Source: an uncultured Bacteroides sp. (GTDB taxonomy: Bacteria > Bacteroidota > Bacteroidia > Bacteroidales > Bacteroidaceae). From it: a DNA stretch of 15,801 nucleotides. The DNA is taken from positions 1 to 15,801 of the forward strand of contig UQTJ01000055.1 of NCBI GenBank assembly GCA_900544075.1, in the 5' to 3' direction. A program made the translations under genes and the position numbers. Under the pieces are notes generated by a model. That model searched no databases, was not told the DNA's origin, and saw only the letters and a list, made by a program, of their open reading frames with translations. Shown here one piece after another: positions 7,290-12,796 of this stretch (positions within the stretch are counted from its first letter, which is position 1; every line of letters begins with the position of its first letter).

Positions 7290-7390
7290 TATACCCGTTT
7301 GGGTATAAAAAATAAATGTGAATACCAAATTATACCCTAAAAGGTATAATAAGTCAAATATATTATTATATTTGTACCCGAAAGGGTATA
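7290..7390. promoter_or_regulatory. three phased palindromic operators of the hipBST-like operon
   Basis: Three related 18-bp palindromes precede hipB. O1 at 7290-7307 (TATACCCGTTTGGGTATA) has perfect 7-bp arms around 4 nt. O2 at 7331-7348 (TATACCCTAAAAGGTATA) keeps 6-bp arms. O3 at 7373-7390 (TGTACCCGAAAGGGTATA) keeps TACCC/GGGTA. Their centres are 41 and 42 bp apart, about four helical turns, so all three face the same side of the DNA. O2 lies upstream over the -33 region, and O3 abuts the -7 element and covers the expected transcription start. This resembles the autoregulation of hipBA in E. coli, where HipB binds several TATCC-N8-GGATA operators. The motif appears nowhere else that I noticed in the window. 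Confidence 0.85.
7367..7374 (+). promoter_or_regulatory. -7 element of the hipBST-like promoter
   Basis: TATATTTG matches TAnnTTTG and overlaps operator O3 by two bases. The ATG at 7394 follows after 19 nt, giving a very short leader. No independent -33 TTTG is seen, since that position falls at the end of O2. Confidence 0.7.
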
Positions 7391-7393
7391 ATT

Positions 7394-7618
7394 ATGGAAT
7401 ACACAGTAATAGCAGATTTTGTAAAGGAGATGCGTCGTCAGTTCGGATTGACACAGGTCGATCTGGCTGACAAGTCCGGAGTTGGGTTACGCTTTGTCCG
7501 TGATTTGGAACAGGGTAAACAGACCTTGCGTATGGATAAGGTAAATCAGGTTCTCAGTCTTTTCGGACGTCAGGTAGGTCCGGTTGAACTGAGTCCAAAA
7601 TCAAGGGAGGATAAGTGA
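7394..7618 (+). CDS. hipB: HipB-like XRE antitoxin and autorepressor
   Basis: This 74-residue protein is essentially a single XRE/Cro helix-turn-helix domain. LTQVDLADKSGVGLRFVRDLEQGK (about residues 19-42) spans the two HTH helices, and FGRQVGPVEL forms the short strand typical of HipB. It should dimerise and bind the palindromes just upstream, repressing its own operon, and take part in holding the kinase inactive. In three-gene HipBST systems the main neutralising protein is HipS, with HipB assisting. Its stop codon overlaps the next start by one base (TGATG), and a GGGAGG sequence lies a few bases upstream of that start, so translation is coupled. Confidence 0.9.
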   Translation: MEYTVIADFVKEMRRQFGLTQVDLADKSGVGLRFVRDLEQGKQTLRMDKVNQVLSLFGRQVGPVELSPKSREDK

Positions 7619-7956
7619 TGAAACGAGCAAAAGTATTTCTGCATGACCGCTTGGCAGGCAGACTGGTGGAAGACGAAAACGGATTCACCTTTACATACGA
7701 CACTGATTATCTGAAGCTGCCGGATGCAGCCGCAGTCAGTCTGACACTTCCTCTTGGGGAGAAGCCGTTTCACGATATGGTGCTGTTCCCGTTCTTTGAC
7801 GGCCTGATACCGGAAGGCTGGTTGCTGGATATTGCCGAGAGGAGTTGGAAAATAAACCAGCGTGACCGTATGTCGCTTCTTTTGGCTTGCTGTAAGGATT
7901 GTATAGGAGCCGTAAGTGTAATACCCGACGACGAAATAGAGGAGGATAAGTTATGA
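7618..7956 (+). CDS. hipS: HipS-like antitoxin (HipA N-terminal subdomain)
   Basis: The 112 residues correspond to the N-subdomain 1 of HipA, encoded here as a separate protein. AKVFLHDRLAGRLVEDENGF opens the small beta domain, and LFPFFDGLIPEGWLLDIA (residues 56-73) is the HipA-type F-x2-L-x-PEG motif with Trp68. The C-terminal part is acidic. In the E. coli HipBST system the equivalent protein is the antitoxin that blocks the kinase HipT. I chose ATG 7618 over the GTG at 7615 because it gives the compact TGATG overlap with hipB and follows GGGAGG at a good distance. It overlaps the kinase start by ATGA. HipS (112) plus HipT (312) add up to about the 440 residues of a one-piece HipA, which supports a split protein and not an extra gene. 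Confidence 0.85.
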   Translation: MKRAKVFLHDRLAGRLVEDENGFTFTYDTDYLKLPDAAAVSLTLPLGEKPFHDMVLFPFFDGLIPEGWLLDIAERSWKINQRDRMSLLLACCKDCIGAVSVIPDDEIEEDKL

Positions 7957-8891
7957 GCAGATGCCTGTATTGCTATAAGGAATTAGGAGAAGGCATGAAG
8001 GATTTCCATCCCGCATGTGCCAGGAAGTTTTTCGGGACTCGTACTGCTCCTGAATTGCCATACGTACGTGCCCAATTGGGAGACCTTGCCCGTCAGGTTG
8101 TGCGCAGTCAGACTACGCTGACTGGTGTGCAGGCCAAGTTGTCGCTCGATATTAACCGTGGCGGACGCAATGAACCAGACCGTTTTACAATAGTTGGTCT
8201 TTGGGGACGTTTCATTCTTAAACCTCAGACTCATTCATACCGTGCCTTGCCGGAACTGGAGGATGTTACCATGCATCTTGCCGAGGCTGTGAAGATAAAT
8301 GTGGTTCCCCATAGTCTGATACGTTTTAGTGATGGTGAACTGTGTTATATCACCCGTCGTATAGACCGCCAGACTGACGGCCGTAAGATAGCTATGGAGG
8401 ATATGTGTCAATTGTCCGAGAGACTTACCGAATATAAGTATAAGGGCTCATACGAACAGATAGCCAAACTTATCCGCCGTTACTCTTCTGCGCCGCAGCT
8501 TGATGTTATAAACTTCTGGGAAGTCGTGGTGTTCTGTTGGATAACCGGCAATGCCGACATGCATCTCAAGAACTTTTCTCTTTATAATCAGATGGGCGGC
8601 TACACCCTTACACCGGCATACGATATGCTTTCCACAAATCTTGTTATGCCTGAAGATACAGAAGAGCTTGCTCTCACCCTCAACGGAAAGAAAAGCCGTT
8701 TGCGTAAGACAGACTTTTACAAGGCGATAACGGCATCGGGAGTTGACGAGAAAGTTATCGAGAATCTTTCCCGCCGTTTCAGCCGTGCATTGCCCAAGTG
8801 GTTCGAACTGATAGACAATTCCTTTTTGCCCGATGATATGAAAAAGCAGTACAAACAGCTTATCTTGCGCCGTGTGGTAATGCTGCGTTGA
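7953..8891 (+). CDS. hipT: HipT-like serine/threonine kinase toxin (HipA C-terminal domain)
   Basis: The 312 residues hold the kinase part of HipA. From the N-terminus there is a possible zinc-binding cluster (Cys4, Cys7, His19, Cys22), then the Gly-loop region TLTGVQAKLSLD (55-66), the ATP lysine in FILKP (Lys90), and ELEDVTMHLAE (102-111). The catalytic Asp202 lies in TGNADMHLKNFSL, and the Mg-binding Asp224 in LTPAYDML. HipA phosphorylates GltX, and E. coli HipT phosphorylates TrpS. The target here cannot be read from the sequence, but inhibition of translation by tRNA-synthetase phosphorylation is the family expectation. Where E. coli HipT has two serines before the loop (SxS), this protein has Thr55-Leu-Thr57. 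All catalytic residues I can check are present, so it is probably active. The start overlaps hipS by 4 nt, and a GGAGGA lies upstream. It converges with the HAD gene, 3 bp away. Confidence 0.87.
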   Translation: MSRCLYCYKELGEGMKDFHPACARKFFGTRTAPELPYVRAQLGDLARQVVRSQTTLTGVQAKLSLDINRGGRNEPDRFTIVGLWGRFILKPQTHSYRALPELEDVTMHLAEAVKINVVPHSLIRFSDGELCYITRRIDRQTDGRKIAMEDMCQLSERLTEYKYKGSYEQIAKLIRRYSSAPQLDVINFWEVVVFCWITGNADMHLKNFSLYNQMGGYTLTPAYDMLSTNLVMPEDTEELALTLNGKKSRLRKTDFYKAITASGVDEKVIENLSRRFSRALPKWFELIDNSFLPDDMKKQYKQLILRRVVMLR

Positions 8892-8894
8892 ATA

Positions 8895-9671
8895 CTATAG
8901 TATATTGAAATGTCTCAAAGCATTGATGATACCATTATCATCTACAGATGACGTGATATAATCTGCAGATGCCTTTACCTTGTCCGATGCATTATCCATG
9001 GCAACGCCTATTCCGGCATGTTCAAGCATGTTGATATCGTTTCCGCCGTCGCCGAAAGCCATTGTCTCTTCAAGCTTTATGCCGTAATGCTTTATCACTT
9101 CGTCTATACCACGGCTCTTACTTGTTCCTTTATTTATGATGTCGGCAAATAGAGGGTGCCATCTCATTGTTTCGCAGTGGGTAAGTATCTTGCCGAAAAT
9201 TTCTTCATCAGCTTCGGTAGGGAAGTACCCCATAATCTGTAGAATATCTTTTCCAAGTGCTTCTTCTCCAGATTTTACAGGTGGAATGGAAATCTCTATA
9301 AGTTTGGCTATGTCTTCCACGGCCTTATCCACTTTTGTGATAAACCACTGGTTGTCGTGCACAAAGACGAACGGATAGTCGTGTTCCTTAGTGTATTCCA
9401 CAACTCTTTCTATATCTTCAGCAGGTATCAGTCCCTTGTATATATCCTTGTGGTCAGCTGTAAAGCAGTGAGCGCCGTTGAGTGTTATATATCCGTCGAA
9501 TTCAAGATCATCAAGATTGTTTATAAGCAATTTAGGGCGTCCCGTAGCGATAAATACCTTTATACCTTTTTCTCTTAACTCTTTAAGTGCCTGTTTGGTT
9601 GATTCCGGTACTTTGTGTGTCTTGAACGAAACCAGTGTTCCGTCGATGTCGAAAAATATAGCTTTAATCAT
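8895..9671 (-). CDS. Cof-type HAD-superfamily phosphatase
   Basis: This 258-residue protein is a HAD hydrolase of the Cof (IIB cap) group, cytoplasmic phosphatases acting on sugar phosphates, nucleotides or similar compounds. Motif I is FFDIDGTLV with Asp8 (nucleophile) and Asp10. Motif II is FIATGRPK. The motif III lysine is in INKGTSKSRGIDEVIKHYGI, and motif IV is FGDGGNDINMLEHAGIGVAM. The cap domain lies between about residues 80 and 190. The substrate cannot be inferred. It starts at an ATG with its own promoter and ends 3 bp from the hipT stop, sharing no room for a separate terminator. A 10-bp palindrome (TACTATAGTA, 8893-8902) spans the junction. Confidence 0.9.
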   Translation of the reverse strand: MIKAIFFDIDGTLVSFKTHKVPESTKQALKELREKGIKVFIATGRPKLLINNLDDLEFDGYITLNGAHCFTADHKDIYKGLIPAEDIERVVEYTKEHDYPFVFVHDNQWFITKVDKAVEDIAKLIEISIPPVKSGEEALGKDILQIMGYFPTEADEEIFGKILTHCETMRWHPLFADIINKGTSKSRGIDEVIKHYGIKLEETMAFGDGGNDINMLEHAGIGVAMDNASDKVKASADYITSSVDDNGIINALRHFNIL

Positions 9672-9697
9672 AAAAGTCCAATTGTAATTTAGTCAGG

Positions 9698-9705
9698 CAA
9701 AGTTA
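9698..9705 (-). promoter_or_regulatory. -7 element of the HAD gene promoter
   Basis: TAACTTTG on the minus strand matches TAnnTTTG and lies 26 nt before the ATG at 9671. A perfect palindrome, CTGATATCAG (9716-9725), sits between this box and the -33 position and might be an operator. Confidence 0.5.
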
Positions 9706-9845
9706 TCAATAAAAACTGATATCAGAAAAAATGTAGGATGGTTATTGATTGACTGATGCTTTACACCAGCTTTGTCTTTATAAGACATGATATGATATTT
9801 CAATTGTATAAAATGGTATTAGATGTAAAAATAATTGCGTTTTTA

Positions 9846-9877
9846 TTTGGTTTATAAAATAAACTGTTTTATATTTG
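9846..9877 (+). promoter_or_regulatory. promoter of the membrane protein/regulator pair
   Basis: TTTG (9846-9849), 20 nt, then TATATTTG (9870-9877) gives one of the best two-box Bacteroidota promoters in the window. The expected start is near 9884, leaving a leader of about 145 nt before the ATG at 10029. That is long compared with the other leaders here. Confidence 0.7.
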
Positions 9878-9934
9878 CATTGTAAGGAAGGTAAGTCTTC
9901 TTTTTTTAATAAGTATATGGTTTATTTTATAAAC
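9850..9934. promoter_or_regulatory. two 15-bp palindromic operators, probably for the winged-helix regulator
   Basis: GTTTATAAAATAAAC (9850-9864) lies between the -33 and -7 boxes. GTTTATTTTATAAAC (9920-9934) lies in the leader. Each has perfect 6-bp arms GTTTAT/ATAAAC around 3 nt, and each is the reverse complement of the other. Their centres are 70 bp apart. Half-sites (ATAAAC-like) recur at about 9948-9962. The positions suit repression by blocking polymerase and looping or roadblocking downstream. The local candidate is the dimeric winged-helix protein encoded at the end of this operon. Confidence 0.65.
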
Positions 9935-9973
9935 TAATTTATATATGAATAAACTGATAAACGGGAAATGAGT

Positions 9974-9987
9974 TTTTTGTACAAAAA
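9974..9987. promoter_or_regulatory. 14-bp perfect palindrome in the leader
   Basis: TTTTTGTACAAAAA is a perfect palindrome about 40 nt before the start of the membrane protein gene. It could be another protein-binding site or simply AT-rich symmetry. It is unlike the GTTTAT/ATAAAC palindromes. The remaining gap sequence (9726-9845 and 9988-10028) shows nothing recognisable. Confidence 0.3.
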
Positions 9988-10028
9988 CGTCCATATAAAA
10001 GTGTAGAACATTAAAAAAATTATTGTGT

Positions 10029-10655
10029 ATGAAAGAAAATCTATTTTCGGAGAAAGACAGTTTGGAACTGATTTCCCAGATGTTAAAACAGACAAAGCAG
10101 AATATGGAAGTTGGAAGCGGCAATGTTTTCCTGTATTATGGTTATTCGGCTTTTATTATTTCTCTTGTTGCATTCGCTATGGTTTATTTCACTGCCAATC
10201 CGTTATGGGCAGCTTTATGGTTTCTGATGTTTGTTCCGGGTATAGTGATGAAGATCAAGGACAGAAAAGAAAAGCCTCAGGTGGTGACATATATGGATAA
10301 GGCGATAGCAAATACATGGTCCGTTATAGGCTCAATGTTCTTGTTGACTATTATAGCTATAGTTCTTTTCGGTTTTCATACAGGAGTATGCAGTTTTACT
10401 CTGATGCTTCCGTTGAGTTTGCTCTATGCAGGAATTGGAACATCCATTACAGGCGTCATTACTAATATGAAAGTCCTTGTCTATACACCGCTGTTAGCAT
10501 TTTTAATCGGTTTGTACATGCTTGTAGTACTTGTTTCTGATGGCGATTCTACAGTATATTGGCATCTGTATTTCGGAATAGCCTTTCTATTTATGATGAT
10601 TATACCGGGACATATTATTAACAGAAATTCCAGACAACAATGCTTAAAGAATTAA
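10029..10655 (+). CDS. six-helix integral membrane protein of unknown function
   Basis: I do not recognise a named family. The 208 residues start with a charged, helical N-terminus (about 1-30, rich in Glu/Lys/Gln) and then show six likely membrane helices at about 33-53, 57-75, 97-116, 120-142, 150-170 and 177-197. A basic cytoplasmic loop KIKDRKEKPQ follows helix 2, and the C-terminus is short and polar. No catalytic or transport motif is visible. ATG 10029 is preferred over the in-frame TTG at 10023 because TTG starts are rare here. The gene overlaps the next one by 16 nt, so the two are translationally coupled. The membrane protein may signal to, or be controlled by, that regulator, but this is inference from pairing only. 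Confidence 0.75.
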   Translation: MKENLFSEKDSLELISQMLKQTKQNMEVGSGNVFLYYGYSAFIISLVAFAMVYFTANPLWAALWFLMFVPGIVMKIKDRKEKPQVVTYMDKAIANTWSVIGSMFLLTIIAIVLFGFHTGVCSFTLMLPLSLLYAGIGTSITGVITNMKVLVYTPLLAFLIGLYMLVVLVSDGDSTVYWHLYFGIAFLFMMIIPGHIINRNSRQQCLKN

Positions 10656-10924
10656 ATCCTCTGATACATTCTCAGTTGAGACTTGCTATAATGACTCTTT
10701 TACTGTCTGTAGATGAGGCTGATTTTAATTATTTGAAAGAGAAGACCAATGCTACTGCAGGTAATATCAGTGTACAGCTTGATAAACTGAGCAGTGCAGG
10801 ATATATTGAGGTGACGAAAGAGTTTATCGGAAAGAAGACTAGAACTTCGTGCCGAATGACCGAAGCCGGAAGGAAGGCTTTCGAAGAATATGTGACAGTA
10901 TTAAAGACGTATATTGATTTATGA
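10640..10924 (+). CDS. small winged-helix (MarR/ArsR-like) transcriptional regulator
   Basis: The 94 residues form one winged-helix DNA-binding domain. LNPLIHSQLRLAIMTLLL is the first helix pair. DFNYLKEKTNATAGNISVQLDKLSSAGYIEV contains the HTH, with recognition helix near TAGNISVQLDKL. FIGKKTRTSCRMTEAGRKAFEEYV gives the wing and the dimerisation helix. It lacks metal-binding cysteines of the ArsR kind and a separate ligand domain. The family is often called winged-helix DNA-binding (HTH_34/MarR-like). It overlaps the membrane protein gene by 16 nt and is followed by a terminator, so it closes a two-gene operon. The palindromes upstream of the operon are its likely binding sites. Confidence 0.85.
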   Translation: MLKELNPLIHSQLRLAIMTLLLSVDEADFNYLKEKTNATAGNISVQLDKLSSAGYIEVTKEFIGKKTRTSCRMTEAGRKAFEEYVTVLKTYIDL

Positions 10925-10932
10925 TACGGTGA

Positions 10933-10959
10933 GGCAGTCCGGTGCTGGGCTGCCTTTTC
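10933..10959 (+). terminator. rho-independent terminator after the winged-helix regulator
   Basis: GGCAGTCC (10933-10940), a 6-nt loop and GGGCTGCC (10947-10954) form an 8-bp stem with one G-T pair, followed by TTTTCT. It begins 9 nt after the stop codon and separates this operon from proB. Confidence 0.8.
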
Positions 10960-11023
10960 TGTTGATAATACTCTTGTTAATATTTATGTCAATAAGTAAT
11001 CTGAAATAAAAAGATTGCGTGAT

Positions 11024-11057
11024 TTTGTAATTTAATATCCGTAATTTCTTATATTTG
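11024..11057 (+). promoter_or_regulatory. proB promoter
   Basis: TTTG (11024-11027) and TATATTTG (11050-11057) are spaced by 22 nt, slightly longer than usual. The expected start near 11064 leaves about 25 nt of leader. A 13-codon reading frame (ATG at 11072, TAG at 11111-11113) starts in the leader, out of frame with proB, and overlaps its start. Confidence 0.6.
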
Positions 11058-11088
11058 CGTCATTAATAGATATGAAACCAAGAATTGT

Positions 11089-12171
11089 ATGGAATGTAAA
11101 TATAAAAGAATAGCTGTAAAGATTGGCAGTAATGTACTTACGCGAAAGGATGGTACGCTCGATGTTACTCGAATGTCAGCACTCGTAGACCAAGTGGCAG
11201 AACTTCACAGGGCAGGAGTTGAAATAGTGCTTGTATCGTCGGGAGCGGTGGCTTCCGGACGCAGTGAGGTGAAGCCTTTGCGCAAGCTTGACAGTGTAGA
11301 CAGCCGCCAGTTGTTTTCGGCTGTAGGGCAGGCCAAGCTGATAAACAGATATTACGAGCTGTTTCGAGAACATGGTATTACGGTAGGGCAGGTTTTGACT
11401 ACTAAAGAAAGTTTCTCTACGCGACGACATTACCTAAATCAGCGCAACTGTATGCAGGTGATGCTGGATAATGATGTTATTCCTATAGTTAATGAGAATG
11501 ACACTATCTCTGTTACGGAACTTATGTTTACCGATAATGACGAGCTTTCAGGACTGATTGCAGCCATGATGGATGTGCAGGCATTGGTTATTCTGAGTAA
11601 TATCGATGGTATATACAATGGTGCTCCTTCGCAGCCTGGAGTGACTGTTATCAGAGAGGTGGAGCAGGGCAAGGACTTGTCGGACTATATCAGTACAGAA
11701 AAATCCGGATTCGGCAGGGGAGGTATGCTTACTAAAAGCAGCATTGCACGCAAGGTGGCAGATGAAGGTATAACAGTGTTTATAGCCAATGGTAAGAAAG
11801 ACAATATACTCGTTGATTTGATTTCCAATCCCGAAGAAACAGTTTGTACCAGGTTTGTTCCTTCGGAGAATGGCGTTTCAAGTATCAAGAAATGGATAGC
11901 ACATAGCGATGGGTTCTCTAAAGGTAAGATTGTTGTCAATAATAAAGCTGCGGACAAACTGCGTGGTGATAAGGCAGTAAGTCTGCTTCCGGTAGGAGTG
12001 ACAGATATAATAGGTGATTTTGAGAAAGATGATATTGTTACGATTGTAAATTCTGAAGACGAGAAGATAGGAGTTGGCCGTGTCAGTATGTCATCGGCAG
12101 ATGCAAAGTCTGTTATAGGTATTCATGGAAAGCCTTATCTCGTACATTATGATTATTTATATTTAGAATAG
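11089..12171 (+). CDS. proB: glutamate 5-kinase
   Basis: The enzyme phosphorylates the gamma-carboxyl of glutamate with ATP, the first and usually proline-inhibited step of proline synthesis. The amino-acid-kinase domain (about residues 1-260) shows RIAVKIGSNVLTRKDG, EIVLVSSGAVASGRSE, the long ITVGQVLTTKESFSTRRHYLNQRNCMQVML, PIVNENDTIS and LVILSNIDGIY. RGGMLTKSSIARKVADEG contributes to the nucleotide site. A C-terminal PUA domain follows from about residue 273 (FSKGKIVVNNKAADKL to PYLVHYDYLYLE). At 360 residues it is a normal two-domain ProB. It is preceded by its own promoter. Unlike the usual arrangement, proA is not adjacent: the next gene is an XRE-cupin regulator. proC lies 9.4 kb to the left on the other strand. 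Confidence 0.95.
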   Translation: MECKYKRIAVKIGSNVLTRKDGTLDVTRMSALVDQVAELHRAGVEIVLVSSGAVASGRSEVKPLRKLDSVDSRQLFSAVGQAKLINRYYELFREHGITVGQVLTTKESFSTRRHYLNQRNCMQVMLDNDVIPIVNENDTISVTELMFTDNDELSGLIAAMMDVQALVILSNIDGIYNGAPSQPGVTVIREVEQGKDLSDYISTEKSGFGRGGMLTKSSIARKVADEGITVFIANGKKDNILVDLISNPEETVCTRFVPSENGVSSIKKWIAHSDGFSKGKIVVNNKAADKLRGDKAVSLLPVGVTDIIGDFEKDDIVTIVNSEDEKIGVGRVSMSSADAKSVIGIHGKPYLVHYDYLYLE

Positions 12172-12195
12172 CTTTCATAATGATATTCTTTTTAT

Positions 12196-12203
12196 TATTT
12201 TTG
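12196..12203 (+). promoter_or_regulatory. -7 element of the XRE-cupin/acyl-CoA ligase operon
   Basis: TATTTTTG matches TAnnTTTG. A TTTC near 12173-12176 sits at the -33 distance. The ATG at 12224 follows after 20 nt. Since the box includes the G of the upstream GTG (12203), that GTG cannot be the start for a transcript made from this promoter. Confidence 0.5.
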
Positions 12204-12223
12204 TGGCAAATAACTTAAAGACT

Positions 12224-12781
12224 ATGGATGAACAGATAAAACAAATAGCAATGCGCCTTCAGGGATTGCGCGATGCTCTCGACCTGACAGTGGAGCAGGT
12301 GGCAGAAAAGATTGGAGTTACTCCAGAGAAATATATCGCTATGGAAAGTGGCGAAACAGATCTTTCGGTAAGTACACTTCAGAAGATATCAGCAGAGTTC
12401 GGCGTTTCTCTTGATGAACTTATGTTTGGTGAGGAACCACATATGCGCTCATATTTCCTTACTCGACGCGGGGCAGGTATCTCTGTGGAAAGAACCAAGG
12501 CATATAAATACGAATCGTTGGCTTCAGGCTTCAAAAACAGAATTGCTGATCCGTTTATCGTAACAGTAGAGCCAAAACCTGAAAGCACTCCTATATATTA
12601 TAACACCCATTCCGGACAGGAGTTCAATATGGTTATTGAAGGTCGTCTGTTGCTGAATATCAACGGAAAAGAACTTATTCTCAATCCTGGCGACAGCCTG
12701 TATTTCGACTCTTCTCTTCCTCACGGAATGAAGGCACTCGACGGAAACAATGTTAGATTCTTAGCGATAGTAATGCAATAA
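12224..12781 (+). CDS. XRE-family regulator with cupin sensor domain
   Basis: From ATG 12224 the protein has 185 residues. The N-terminal helix-turn-helix (about residues 9-64) reads LRDALDLTVEQVAEKIGVTPEKYIAMESGETDLSVSTLQKISAEFGVSLDELM. The C-terminal cupin (about 105-185) has THSGQEFNMVIEGRLLLNING and LNPGDSLYFDSSLPHGM, the two cupin motifs with likely metal or ligand-contacting His and Glu residues. Such proteins sense a small ligand, often a metabolite of the neighbouring pathway. It lies 15 nt before an acyl-CoA ligase gene in the same direction, so it probably controls that gene in response to an acid or its CoA ester. An in-frame GTG at 12203 would add seven residues, but it falls within the promoter box, so I prefer the ATG. 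Confidence 0.88.
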   Translation: MDEQIKQIAMRLQGLRDALDLTVEQVAEKIGVTPEKYIAMESGETDLSVSTLQKISAEFGVSLDELMFGEEPHMRSYFLTRRGAGISVERTKAYKYESLASGFKNRIADPFIVTVEPKPESTPIYYNTHSGQEFNMVIEGRLLLNINGKELILNPGDSLYFDSSLPHGMKALDGNNVRFLAIVMQ

Positions 12782-12796
12782 TCAGATACGATATAT

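Noticed and set aside
7615..7617. GTG as the hipS start
   Set aside because: The ATG three bases later gives a standard TGATG overlap and better spacing from the GGGAGG sequence.
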